Shown here piece after piece: positions 19,143 to 27,390 of a DNA stretch of 33,411 bases. The stretch is from Spongiibacteraceae bacterium (GTDB lineage Bacteria > Pseudomonadota > Gammaproteobacteria > Pseudomonadales > Dasaniaceae). The notes beneath the pieces were generated by a model. It worked only from the letters and a program-made list of their open reading frames with translations. It made no database searches and was not told the DNA's origin. Position 1 is the first letter of the stretch; the number at the start of each line of letters is the position of its first letter. Location: NCBI GenBank assembly GCA_030621845.1, contig JAUXHA010000021.1:1-33411 (forward strand). The letters are read 5' to 3'. Position numbers and translations under genes: made by a program.

Positions 19143-19502
19143 GACGGCTAAAAAATCCCCCGCAGAGCGCATTACTGTCTCACCAATACTGAATAGAAAA
19201 CCATTCGGTCCTGGGAAAATCGTGCTTTCATAATCCCCGACGAACGGCCATGGGCAAAAGCATCCCCTGAAAGATCCGCAGGGGGCAGCCACCATCACCT
19301 TAACTATGAGCGATAGTAAAATTAATGGGGAGAGACTTGCAGTGACGCTCTTCGATACACTCGGTAGTTTGTGGTTTTTATGTGTGTTTAAAGGGCTATA
19401 GCAGTAGGTCTCACAAGACTGAGTCAAGCGGATGCAGAGGGATGCTCGAGAAGTATCACTGCAAGCAAGCCTTCCTTTTATCTTCCAGTTCCTTAGGTGG
19501 TA

Positions 19503-19673
19503 GGTTTGGTCGCTGTGTGGGTCGGCCGGCCATTCAGGTCACGCTGTTAGTCAATTCCCGGTTTCGGGGTAGTCGGCGAAGCCTGTCTGAGCCCATTAAT
19601 GGGCGAGTTCTGCAGCCGCCGAAACCGGGAATTGACGTGTGACCGGCCTGCCGGCCCACACAGCGGCCAAGCC
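19503..19673. repeat. Long nested inverted repeat (REP/MITE-like)
   Basis: The two halves of this 171-base stretch are inverted copies. The outer arms 19503-19531 and 19645-19673 pair over 29 positions with only one real mismatch if G-U is allowed. An inner block, 19550-19567 with 19619-19636, pairs perfectly over 18 bases (core TTCCCGGTTTCGG). The centre contains a perfect 14-base palindrome, GCCCATTAATGGGC, at 19591-19604. It lies between convergent genes and has no T-run. It resembles the REP-like families built on an ATTCCCGG...CCGGGAAT palindrome. It could be an attenuating RNA structure, a non-autonomous mobile element or both. Confidence 0.8.
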
Positions 19674-19730
19674 GGAGCAATAGCTTCAAACTGTGGGACA
19701 GCAGTACCGCAGAGCGGGGTTTATCCAGGC

Positions 19731-22346
19731 TTAGGCGCTAAGCTCTTGTATCTCTATCGCGGCAATTCTCTTGCCATCTTCCGCTGATTTCTGGAATGAC
19801 TCAATTTGATCAAAATTGAGATAGCGATAAATATCATCAGCCATGGCGTCAATATTGACCATATACTCCCTGTATTCCTCCGGTGTTGGTAGTTTGCCGA
19901 GAATAGCGCCGACAGCGGCCAATTCGGCCGAGGCCAGATAAACATTGGCGCCATCACCGAGGCGGTTCGGGAAGTTACGGGTTGAGGTAGAAAGAACCGT
20001 GGCGTTGGCCGCTACCCGTGCCTGGTTACCCATGCACAGTGAGCATCCCGGCATTTCGGTACGGGCACCGGCTTTACCAAAGATGTTGTAATAGCCTTCT
20101 TCCATCAACTGGTGTTCATCCATTTTGGTTGGCGGGACTATCCACATCCGGGTGGAGATGGTTCCGCCATATTGCTCCAGTAATTTTCCGGCGGCGCGAA
20201 AATGACCGATATTGGTCATGCAGGAACCGATGAACACTTCATCAACCTTGTCCCCGGCAACGTCAGAAAGTAGTCTGGCATCATCGGGATCATTGGGGCA
20301 GCAGACGATGGGTTGGTCAATCGCGGCAAGGTCAATGTCAATGACCGCTGCGTATTCGGCATCGGCATCGGCTTGCATTAACGTTGGTTGCGCCAGCCAT
20401 TCTTCCATTTTCACAGCGCGCCGCTCCAGCGTGCGAGGGTCCCCGTAACCATCGGCAATCATTGACCGCAGCAGGGTAACATTGGAGCGCAGGTATTCGG
20501 TCAATGCATCTTCTTCCAGCTTAATTGTACAGCCGGCAGCAGAACGTTCAGCGGAGGCATCTGACAGTTCAAAGGCTTGTTCAACCGAGAGGTCTTTAAG
20601 GCCCTCAATTTCCAGAATACGTCCGGAAAATATATTCTTCTTGCCTTTTTTCTCCACCGTGAGCAGGCCTTGCTGGATGGCGTAGTAGGGGATCGCATGA
20701 ACAAGATCCCTTAGCGTAATACCCGGCTGCATTTTTCCCTTGAACCGAACCAGTACTGATTCGGGCATGTCGAGCGGCATGACACCGGTTGCTGCGGCAA
20801 AGGCGACTAACCCGGAACCGGCGGGAAATGAAATGCCCATGGGAAAGCGAGTATGGGAATCGCCACCGGTACCGACGGTGTCGGGGAGTAACATACGATT
20901 GAGCCAGGAGTGGATAATGCCATCGCCGGGTCTCAGCGAAACACCGCCACGAGTCATAATAAAGTCAGGCAAGGTGTGCTGGGTGTCAATATCAACCGGC
21001 TTTGGATAGGCGGCGGTATGACAGAATGACTGCATAGTGAGGTCGGCAGAGAAGCCAAGGCAGGCCAGGTCCTTGAGTTCATCGCGGGTCATGGGGCCGG
21101 TGGTATCCTGTGAGCCGACGGTGGTCATCTTTGGTTCACAATAGGTGCCGGGGCGAATCCCGTCAACGCCACAGGCCTGCCCGACGATTTTCTGGGCCAG
21201 GGAAAAGCCCTTGCCGCTATCGACGGGGACGTCGGGTGTGCGGAAGACATCCGGTTCGCCAAGCCCAAGTGATTCCCGTGCTTTGCTGGTTAATCCCCGG
21301 CCGATAATCAGGTTAATACGGCCTCCGGCCTGGACTTCATCCAGTAATACGTCGGATTTAAGTTCAAATTCGGACAATAGCTCGCCGGAATCGGAAAAAA
21401 TCTTGCCCTCATAAGGACGAATATCAATCACATCGCCCATGGAGAGTTTCTCAACCGGTGCTTCAAATACCAGCGCACCGGCATCTTCCATGGTGTTATA
21501 GAAAATCGGCGCCACATTGCCGCCGATACAGATACCACCACCGCGTTTATTGGGGACGCCGGGAAGGTCATCGCCGAAAAACCAGAGTACGGAATTGGTG
21601 GCTGATTTGCGTGATGAGCCGGTGCCGACCACGTCGCCGACAAAAGCCACTGGCAGGCCCTGTTGTTTAACCGCGTCAATCTGTGACATAGGGCCAACAA
21701 CACCGTGCTCTTCGGGGGAGAGGCCATCGCGGGTCATTTTGTAGGTGGCGCGGGCATGCAGGGGGATGTCGGGTCTTGACCAGGCATCGGGAGCGGGTGA
21801 TAAATCGTCGGTATTGGTTTCCCCGGTGACTTTAAACACGGCCACTTTGATACTTTCAGCGACTTTGTCTCGCGAGGTAAACCACTCTGCATCAGCCCAG
21901 GATTGAAGCACGGCGCTGGCTTGGGTATTGCCGGCTTTGGCTTTTTCTTCTACATCATAAAAAGCATCAAACATTAGCAGGGTATGCTTGAGCTGGCTGG
22001 CGGCCAGTTCACTCAGTTCGCTGTCATCCAGTGCAGCGACCAGTGTTTCAATATTGTAACCACCCAGCATCATGCCCAATAAGGTAATGGCTTGTTTTTT
22101 ATCAATTAACGGGGAGTTGGCTTCGCCACTGACAATCGCTGACAGGAAACCGGCTTTTACATAGGCGGCCTCATCAACGCCAGGCGGTACTCGATGAGTG
22201 ATCAAGTCCAGTAGCACCTGATCTTCCCCGGCGGGTGGGCTTTTTAGTAATTCTACCAGGCCGGCGACTTGCTCGGCACTGAGTGGTTTGGGGGGGACGC
22301 CTTCAGCGGCGCGTTCCTCTACGTGTTTGCGGTAGGCTTCTAGCAC
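19731..22346 (-). CDS. acnB: Bifunctional aconitate hydratase 2 / 2-methylisocitrate dehydratase
   Basis: Isomerises citrate to isocitrate in the TCA cycle; the family also handles 2-methylisocitrate and, without its cluster, can bind mRNA. The 4Fe-4S ligands are Cys709 in [13 protein letters not shown] and Cys768/Cys771 in PGCSLCMGN, within one residue of the E. coli AcnB numbering. The AcnB-specific N-terminal HEAT-like domain ([22 protein letters not shown]) precedes the swivel domain with [10 protein letters not shown]. It starts with GTG supported by AGGAG 7 bases upstream. Length 871 aa is normal. It runs against the MoxR operon and has its own promoter. Confidence 0.97.
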   Translation of the reverse strand: MLEAYRKHVEERAAEGVPPKPLSAEQVAGLVELLKSPPAGEDQVLLDLITHRVPPGVDEAAYVKAGFLSAIVSGEANSPLIDKKQAITLLGMMLGGYNIETLVAALDDSELSELAASQLKHTLLMFDAFYDVEEKAKAGNTQASAVLQSWADAEWFTSRDKVAESIKVAVFKVTGETNTDDLSPAPDAWSRPDIPLHARATYKMTRDGLSPEEHGVVGPMSQIDAVKQQGLPVAFVGDVVGTGSSRKSATNSVLWFFGDDLPGVPNKRGGGICIGGNVAPIFYNTMEDAGALVFEAPVEKLSMGDVIDIRPYEGKIFSDSGELLSEFELKSDVLLDEVQAGGRINLIIGRGLTSKARESLGLGEPDVFRTPDVPVDSGKGFSLAQKIVGQACGVDGIRPGTYCEPKMTTVGSQDTTGPMTRDELKDLACLGFSADLTMQSFCHTAAYPKPVDIDTQHTLPDFIMTRGGVSLRPGDGIIHSWLNRMLLPDTVGTGGDSHTRFPMGISFPAGSGLVAFAAATGVMPLDMPESVLVRFKGKMQPGITLRDLVHAIPYYAIQQGLLTVEKKGKKNIFSGRILEIEGLKDLSVEQAFELSDASAERSAAGCTIKLEEDALTEYLRSNVTLLRSMIADGYGDPRTLERRAVKMEEWLAQPTLMQADADAEYAAVIDIDLAAIDQPIVCCPNDPDDARLLSDVAGDKVDEVFIGSCMTNIGHFRAAGKLLEQYGGTISTRMWIVPPTKMDEHQLMEEGYYNIFGKAGARTEMPGCSLCMGNQARVAANATVLSTSTRNFPNRLGDGANVYLASAELAAVGAILGKLPTPEEYREYMVNIDAMADDIYRYLNFDQIESFQKSAEDGKRIAAIEIQELSA

Positions 22347-22439
22347 GGTTTACTCCTGGTTGATTACTTTTACCCTCGCTGCCGGGATCGCCGAAAGCCG
22401 GGACTATCGATGCCCATCATCGAATAAAAGAGGGCGCAG

Positions 22440-22468
22440 ATTATACTGAATAAGCTGCGCCAAGTTAA
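22440..22468 (-). promoter_or_regulatory. sigma70 promoter of acnB
   Basis: Read on the minus strand, TTAACT (22463-22468) and a perfect TATAAT (22440-22445) are 17 bases apart. Transcription would start near 22433, giving a leader of about 87 bases with GC-rich inverted segments around 22381-22410. Confidence 0.6.
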
Positions 22469-22603
22469 GGGCGGCCCTGTTAATTAGCGGTTGAGCATTG
22501 GCTTAATGGAAAAATAACCAGAACAATTCTCCACATCACGGTCACTAGACGGTAAAATAACCTTTCGCCATGTAAAAACCGTGAATATTCAAGCCTGATA
22601 CCC

Positions 22604-23092
22604 GTGAATAATGAATTAAGTCCCAGGATTAAAACCCCCTGTATTGGAGTATGCTCTACCGGTATTGGCGACAATGTCTGCCGGGGTTGCAAGCGCTTTG
22701 CCCATGAGATCATCCATTGGAACAGTTACAGTGAGCCCCAGAAACAGATTATTGATCGGCGTCTGGAATCTTTTCTGTGCCAGATTGTGGCAAGCAAGCT
22801 GAAAGTTGTCGATGTGAACTTATTACAGTGGCATCTTGAGGCACAGAATATACCTTATCAAACAAGTAAAGATGCCTGCATTTGGGCCTATGAATTACTC
22901 AGGGCGGGGGCTAACCAGATTGACGATATAAGACAGTATGGCCTGCAGTTGGAAACTTCATTCAGCGACTATAGCTTACCGGCAATACGTAGCCTGATTG
23001 ACGATGAATTTTATATTTTATCCAGTGCGCACTATGAGCGGTACTTTGCGCTGGATTGTGAACAAGACGACGTAGTGATTGACTGTGATTAA
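22604..23092 (+). CDS. DUF1289 domain protein
   Basis: Function unknown. The N-terminal 50 residues carry the DUF1289 pattern: PCIGVCSTGIGDNVCRGCKRFAHEI followed by W, with four cysteines (CxxxC...CxxC) suggesting metal binding. The remaining ~110 residues are not recognised and make it longer than most DUF1289 proteins, which often have fewer than 100 residues. GTG at 22604 is the only reasonable start; the ATG at 22611 is out of frame. It is divergent from acnB. Its end overlaps the start of the lipoprotein gene, so they are probably cotranscribed. Confidence 0.75.
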   Translation: MNNELSPRIKTPCIGVCSTGIGDNVCRGCKRFAHEIIHWNSYSEPQKQIIDRRLESFLCQIVASKLKVVDVNLLQWHLEAQNIPYQTSKDACIWAYELLRAGANQIDDIRQYGLQLETSFSDYSLPAIRSLIDDEFYILSSAHYERYFALDCEQDDVVIDCD

Positions 23093-24869
23093 AAACCGAT
23101 TAATTTACAACTGCTTTTATCTTCTGTGCCTTGCCCTGCTTGGCGCTTGTGGCAGCGACGGTGGCGGCGCTAAGCAAGCAGGCACAGTTGACGGCCTTTA
23201 CGATGCCACTGTTGGCGGTTTTCCTGTGTTGTCGCAGACACCTTCCAATAATCAACAGATGACGTCTTGCACTACCCTGGCTGTGGCCGCCCCGGGTAAT
23301 CTTTTCGGTTCAGTTTCCTATGAGCGTCGGCCCATGGGCAGATGGTCAGGCTTACTGCCTGAGGTGATGTTAAAACCGGCGCGAGGTATTGCGGTGGAAG
23401 CGGTGGCAGTGGTCGATGGCAATTGCGCTGGCCAGATACTGGCGACGACCTTGACTGACGGTAATGGTGACTACGGCTTAAACGTACCCGCCAACACTGC
23501 AGTATGTGTTCGGGCTCGGGCCCAGCTTATACGCTTGCCGGGTAATGGTGGAGCCAACTGGAATATCCAGGTGACGGATAATACCCGGGGTAACACCGCG
23601 TATTACCTTGAGCATGCTTCAATGGCAGCGGTTGAGGCGGAACCGGTGAGGGAGTTGGTGGCGAGTGCTGGCTGGGACGTGGATGATTACACCACTGCAC
23701 GCACTGCCGCCCCTTTTGCTATTCTCGATACAGTTTGTGATGTGTTGGACGTGCTGGTAAACAGCGATAACGGTCTCGAGAAATCTTCGACTATGCCCGC
23801 TTTACTTATTCGCTGGAGTATCAATAACACTGTAGATGACGGGGAAATTATTGACGGCGATATCGGTACCGCCTTTTTTCGCATTGCCTCGGGTGTAAAT
23901 GAGCTTTTCTTGCGCGGTGATAAAGATATCAATAGTGATGAATATGATCCCCATGTGATTGCCCATGAAATGGCGCATTATATTACCGCGTCTTTTTTGC
24001 GCTCTGATTCCCTGGGCGGAGAGCACTCGCTGGCGTCAGCACTGGATCTATCCACGGCCTTTGAAGAGGGCTGGGCCAATGCCTTTGCCGCGATTGCTCT
24101 CGAAGGAAAAATGGTTAACGGTAATGAACGTTTGTTTCGGGATAGCCGCGGCGATACGGGGCTTGTCGCCGGTGGCTTCTATTTGGACAAGCGTGATAAT
24201 TTTGAAGTGAGTCCGGGTTGGTTTAGTGAGGGCTCAGTGCACCGGATTTTGTATAATCTGTACGACACCAATAATTCACTGACCGACAGGGAAAGCTATT
24301 CATTGGCAACCCTTTATGCCGCCTTAAAATTGCATGTTAATACTGATGCACTGACTTCAATCTTTAGTTTTTCTCAAGCATTTTTTTCCCAGGCAGTTGT
24401 CGCCGGCAGCGATTTGCCCAGAGTAATGCAGGCTGAGGATATTTACGGTTCGGGGGATTTTGCGCTGAATGAGACCAACGATGGCGGCAATGTCGATGCC
24501 CTGCCAGTATTTACTGTGTTGGAAGAGGGCCTGACGCAAAGGCTTTGTAGCAATAATGACGCGGGAATAATCAGTCATTTGGCTAACTACCGTTATCTCA
24601 GTTTTAACGCAACGATGAACCGTGACTACCAGTTTACGATTAAACCCGCTGGTGATTTGACTGAAAGCGATGGTGTTGCTGTGTTTGATGTACTGGAACG
24701 AGGTCAGTTTTATACCAGCGCATCCATTTCTTCTTCACCAGGCTCCGCCATTGAGGTGAATTTCCATTTGCAGCAAGGGCGTTATGTACTGACGGTAGCG
24801 CACTATGATAATGTTATCGAAGCAGGGGCTTCGCCCGGCAGAAAGTGTTTTGATGTGACAGTCTATTAA
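23085..24869 (+). CDS. Lipoprotein with gluzincin-like metallopeptidase motif
   Basis: A probable secreted zinc peptidase; no named family was recognised. The lipobox is ALLGACGSDGGG, followed by a Gly-rich tether, so export and lipidation are expected. At residues 294-298 is HEMAH in VIAHEMAHYI, and about 30 residues later an AFEEGWANAF stretch (Glu327/Glu328) that could supply the third zinc ligand. The region around residues 60-150 resembles an immunoglobulin/carboxypeptidase-regulatory-like fold (LTDGNGDYGLNVPANTAVCVRA), and the C-terminal ~110 residues look like a beta-rich pre-peptidase domain. Start: GTG 23085 or TTG 23079, both overlapping the DUF1289 stop; neither has a strong ribosome site. 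Catalysis is inferred from the motif only. Confidence 0.7.
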   Translation: MIKNRLIYNCFYLLCLALLGACGSDGGGAKQAGTVDGLYDATVGGFPVLSQTPSNNQQMTSCTTLAVAAPGNLFGSVSYERRPMGRWSGLLPEVMLKPARGIAVEAVAVVDGNCAGQILATTLTDGNGDYGLNVPANTAVCVRARAQLIRLPGNGGANWNIQVTDNTRGNTAYYLEHASMAAVEAEPVRELVASAGWDVDDYTTARTAAPFAILDTVCDVLDVLVNSDNGLEKSSTMPALLIRWSINNTVDDGEIIDGDIGTAFFRIASGVNELFLRGDKDINSDEYDPHVIAHEMAHYITASFLRSDSLGGEHSLASALDLSTAFEEGWANAFAAIALEGKMVNGNERLFRDSRGDTGLVAGGFYLDKRDNFEVSPGWFSEGSVHRILYNLYDTNNSLTDRESYSLATLYAALKLHVNTDALTSIFSFSQAFFSQAVVAGSDLPRVMQAEDIYGSGDFALNETNDGGNVDALPVFTVLEEGLTQRLCSNNDAGIISHLANYRYLSFNATMNRDYQFTIKPAGDLTESDGVAVFDVLERGQFYTSASISSSPGSAIEVNFHLQQGRYVLTVAHYDNVIEAGASPGRKCFDVTVY

Positions 24870-24938
24870 TGCAGAAATTTACGCCGAAGCTCATTTTGAA
24901 CTTGCTCTTATTATCCCGTTCTTCACTATAAATTTATT

Positions 24939-25553
24939 ATGACAGCCATCTCGCACATTCAACAATTCCTGCCATGTGAAACCCCCGATCAGTGGATTGA
25001 GGATGCCTTAAAACATCCGGGTATCATGTTGATTGATCATGCTAATTGTGAAAAAAAAGCCGCCTCCAGTGCTTTAAATATGATTTATCGCTATGTAGAT
25101 AAAGATGATTTATTGCGAAAAATGTCCAAACTGGCGCGGGAAGAGTTGCGGCATTTCGAGCAGGTGATTGCGCTGATGAAAAAGCGCGGAGTTAACTATA
25201 TTCAGCTCTCTTCATCGCGCTATGCTGGAGGCTTGCACAAATCTGTCCGCAGTCATGAACCAGAAAAGCTGATCGACAGCCTTATTGTGGGGGCTTATAT
25301 TGAGGCTCGTTCCTGTGAGCGATTTGCCCGCTTGGCCCCGCATCTGGATGAGGAGCTTAAGGCATTCTATTTATCTTTGTTGAAATCAGAATCCAGGCAT
25401 TTCGAAGACTATTTGAAATTGGCTGCCCGTTACGCTGGGCAATCCATTGATGACCGAATTGCATTTTTTGCTGAAAAGGAAAAACAGTTGATTGAATCTC
25501 CCGATAAAGAGTTTCGCTTTCACAGTGGGCCACTTCTGCGAGGCGATCAGTGA
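24939..25553 (+). CDS. miaE: tRNA-(ms2io6A)-hydroxylase MiaE
   Basis: An oxygen-dependent diiron enzyme that hydroxylates ms2i6A37 in tRNA. It is a ferritin-like four-helix bundle; candidate iron ligands are Glu38 (NCEKKAAS), Glu69/His72 in EELRHFEQ, Glu119-region EARSCERF, and Glu151/His154 in ESRHFEDY. Length 204 aa and overall sequence fit MiaE. The ATG lies directly behind a TATAAA-like stretch (24927-24932), leaving almost no leader and no evident ribosome site. The stop overlaps the start of the next gene. Confidence 0.93.
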   Translation: MTAISHIQQFLPCETPDQWIEDALKHPGIMLIDHANCEKKAASSALNMIYRYVDKDDLLRKMSKLAREELRHFEQVIALMKKRGVNYIQLSSSRYAGGLHKSVRSHEPEKLIDSLIVGAYIEARSCERFARLAPHLDEELKAFYLSLLKSESRHFEDYLKLAARYAGQSIDDRIAFFAEKEKQLIESPDKEFRFHSGPLLRGDQ

Positions 25554-26455
25554 AAGGTTTTAATTATCGTATTTGCAGCAAATTATTGTTGCTAGTGCTA
25601 ACGATGTCTGTACTTTCTTGTGAGTCGGGAAAAATCAGCAAAGTCAGCATTACTTCGTCTAATGATGTAATCGTCCTGTTTAAAGAAAAAAACTATACCA
25701 GTGAAGCCTGGGCGGCGGGAATAAGGGATGTGCCGCGTATTTATATTACAGAGATTCCTTCACGCTGGCGTGATAATTCTAATCAGATGCCGGTGATTAC
25801 CAAGAAAAAGATATTTTTCAGGCTTATTGCTCCCTTGGTGTTGTCTTCAAATGAACAAATTTTTGCGGAGAGATCGAGGTTGCTTGATGCTGCCGATAAG
25901 CCAGAATCAGATCGGCAATGGCTGCTTAAATTGGCCAGCAAGTATAAGCTGGCTACTGAAAAGGAACAGCTGAATACGGAGCTGGTCGCTGAATTGATTC
26001 GGCGGGTCGATATTATTCCGGTTTCCCTTGCCCTGGCACAAGCCGCTGAAGAGAGTGGCTGGGGAACATCACGTTTTGCCGTTGAGGGAAATGCACTTTT
26101 CGGACAGTGGGATTTTACCGGTCGTGGCATGAAACCGAAGCAGCACAGAGAGGCGCTGGGTGACTATGGTGTAGCCAGATTTGATTCCCCACAGGAGTCA
26201 GTGGCCGCTTATATGCTTAATTTGAATACCCATGCCAGTTACCAGCGTTTGCGTCAGCAGCGAGCTGAATTGCGGGCATCAAAGGGAAAAATTTCGGGTT
26301 ATGAGCTGGCAAAAACACTCAATAAATATTCCGAGCGAGGGCAGGGCTACGTTGATTCCCTGCATGCCTTGATGAGGGTGAATAAGTTGGCTGCCACCGA
26401 TGAGGCGGTGTTAGTGGGTGACGAAGTGATTTATTTATACCCAACAAAAAGCTAA
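25550..26455 (+). CDS. Bax-like glucosaminidase lipoprotein
   Basis: Likely hydrolyses the peptidoglycan glycan strand at N-acetylglucosamine. It has a lipoprotein signal (LLLVLTMSVLSCESG), a 100-residue N-terminal segment resembling the E. coli Bax N-terminus (IPSRWRD...), and a glucosaminidase domain about 140-285. The catalytic Glu168 lies in AQAAEESGWGTSRF, followed by the GNALFGQWDF and YGVARFDSPQESVAAYM motifs and a C-terminal LNKYSERGQGYVDSLHALM. GTG start shared with the miaE stop (GTGA). It ends tail-to-tail with the mscS gene, overlapping by 4 bases. Bax proteins are usually described as hypothetical glucosaminidases. Confidence 0.86.
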   Translation: MKGFNYRICSKLLLLVLTMSVLSCESGKISKVSITSSNDVIVLFKEKNYTSEAWAAGIRDVPRIYITEIPSRWRDNSNQMPVITKKKIFFRLIAPLVLSSNEQIFAERSRLLDAADKPESDRQWLLKLASKYKLATEKEQLNTELVAELIRRVDIIPVSLALAQAAEESGWGTSRFAVEGNALFGQWDFTGRGMKPKQHREALGDYGVARFDSPQESVAAYMLNLNTHASYQRLRQQRAELRASKGKISGYELAKTLNKYSERGQGYVDSLHALMRVNKLAATDEAVLVGDEVIYLYPTKS

Positions 26456-27381
26456 GGCCTGCTTATGAGCTGACCGGCCGCGGAGTGCTCAATATCACGG
26501 TGTAAAATAGCGGGTGGTTGAATGCCATTTTCCGCAAATAATTTCATCACATGCAGCGTGATATCGGTTTCAAAATCTTTTTCAAACTTGGTGTCTAACA
26601 CATAGGCTTTTAGTCTTAGGCGTAGTGCCACATTATTATCAATTATAAATTGAGCGACAATGACTTTGATTGGCTTGGGCAGGAAAATAAAGCGGGTATT
26701 GGCAGCCACTTCACGAATGATCTCCCTGGCTTTAACCGCATCCTGGTCAATGCCAATATAGAAATCTACCATGATTTGCATGTCAACCACACCATAATTC
26801 CCACAGCTGGTCACTTCGTTAAGAAACATATTGTTGGGTATGGTGACAGTGCTGTCATCCAGTGTTTGTAGCTTTACTGAGCGCAAGCCAATGGCAATAA
26901 CATCGCCGTACTGGTCACCAAAATTAATTCTATCACCTACCTGGAACGGCCTGTCGAACATAATCATGATGCCGGCCATTAAGGAAGCGGCGAGATCCTT
27001 TAATGCAAAGCCCAGTGCTACGGCGCCGGTACCACTGATAATAACCAGAACCTCACGGTTGATTTTGAAACTCAGTAAAACGACGATAACAATTGTGGAA
27101 ATATAGACGCCAAAATGAAAAAAGGCGCTGATCTTTTGAATCAATAGTCGCCGATCGGCAAATACTGTGCCCAGTTTTTCTACCAGTCGACTCTCGAAAT
27201 GGAGTATGACTGTGGCCGACAAAATCAATAATAACGAGGCGGCCAGTCCCTTCCAGCGAAACATGGTAAACAGGGTTGATGCTGCATTGCTTTCGCTTGC
27301 AGGATCCTGGCTCAAGGCCAGCGACGGCATAATTAATATTATGGCGATGAAGGCGCGAAAAAAAAGTTTCGTGGGTATCAT
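26452..27381 (-). CDS. MscS-family mechanosensitive channel
   Basis: A small-conductance channel homologue of the inner membrane. It has a signal peptide-like segment 1-25, membrane helices about 44-62 and 86-107, and a pore helix with GTGAVALGFALKDLAASLMAG, then the MscS beta domain (FDRPFQVGDRINFGDQYGDVIAIGLRSVKL ... IPNNMFL) and an alpha/beta C-terminal domain. Length 309 aa, close to E. coli MscS plus a signal segment. GAGG precedes the ATG. The start lies 9 bases after the stop of the AAA ATPase gene, so the two are one operon, with the ATPase first. That pairing suggests a regulated rather than purely osmotic role, by inference. Confidence 0.9.
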   Translation of the reverse strand: MIPTKLFFRAFIAIILIMPSLALSQDPASESNAASTLFTMFRWKGLAASLLLILSATVILHFESRLVEKLGTVFADRRLLIQKISAFFHFGVYISTIVIVVLLSFKINREVLVIISGTGAVALGFALKDLAASLMAGIMIMFDRPFQVGDRINFGDQYGDVIAIGLRSVKLQTLDDSTVTIPNNMFLNEVTSCGNYGVVDMQIMVDFYIGIDQDAVKAREIIREVAANTRFIFLPKPIKVIVAQFIIDNNVALRLRLKAYVLDTKFEKDFETDITLHVMKLFAENGIQPPAILHRDIEHSAAGQLISRP

Positions 27382-27390
27382 GGCTTTACC

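Larger units (their letters stand above)
19113..19730. other. Long convergent gap with no supported gene
   Basis: This 618-base stretch separates the + strand transglutaminase from the - strand acnB. It holds a weak terminator-like hairpin at 19116-19142, a CCCCTG/CAGGGG hairpin at 19264-19284, and the long inverted repeat at 19503-19673. A 103-codon minus-strand frame (19116-19427) and a few short plus frames exist, but none has a ribosome site or recognisable family. The minus-strand frame could be a fragment of a decayed gene or repeat; this is not provable here. Confidence 0.6.
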
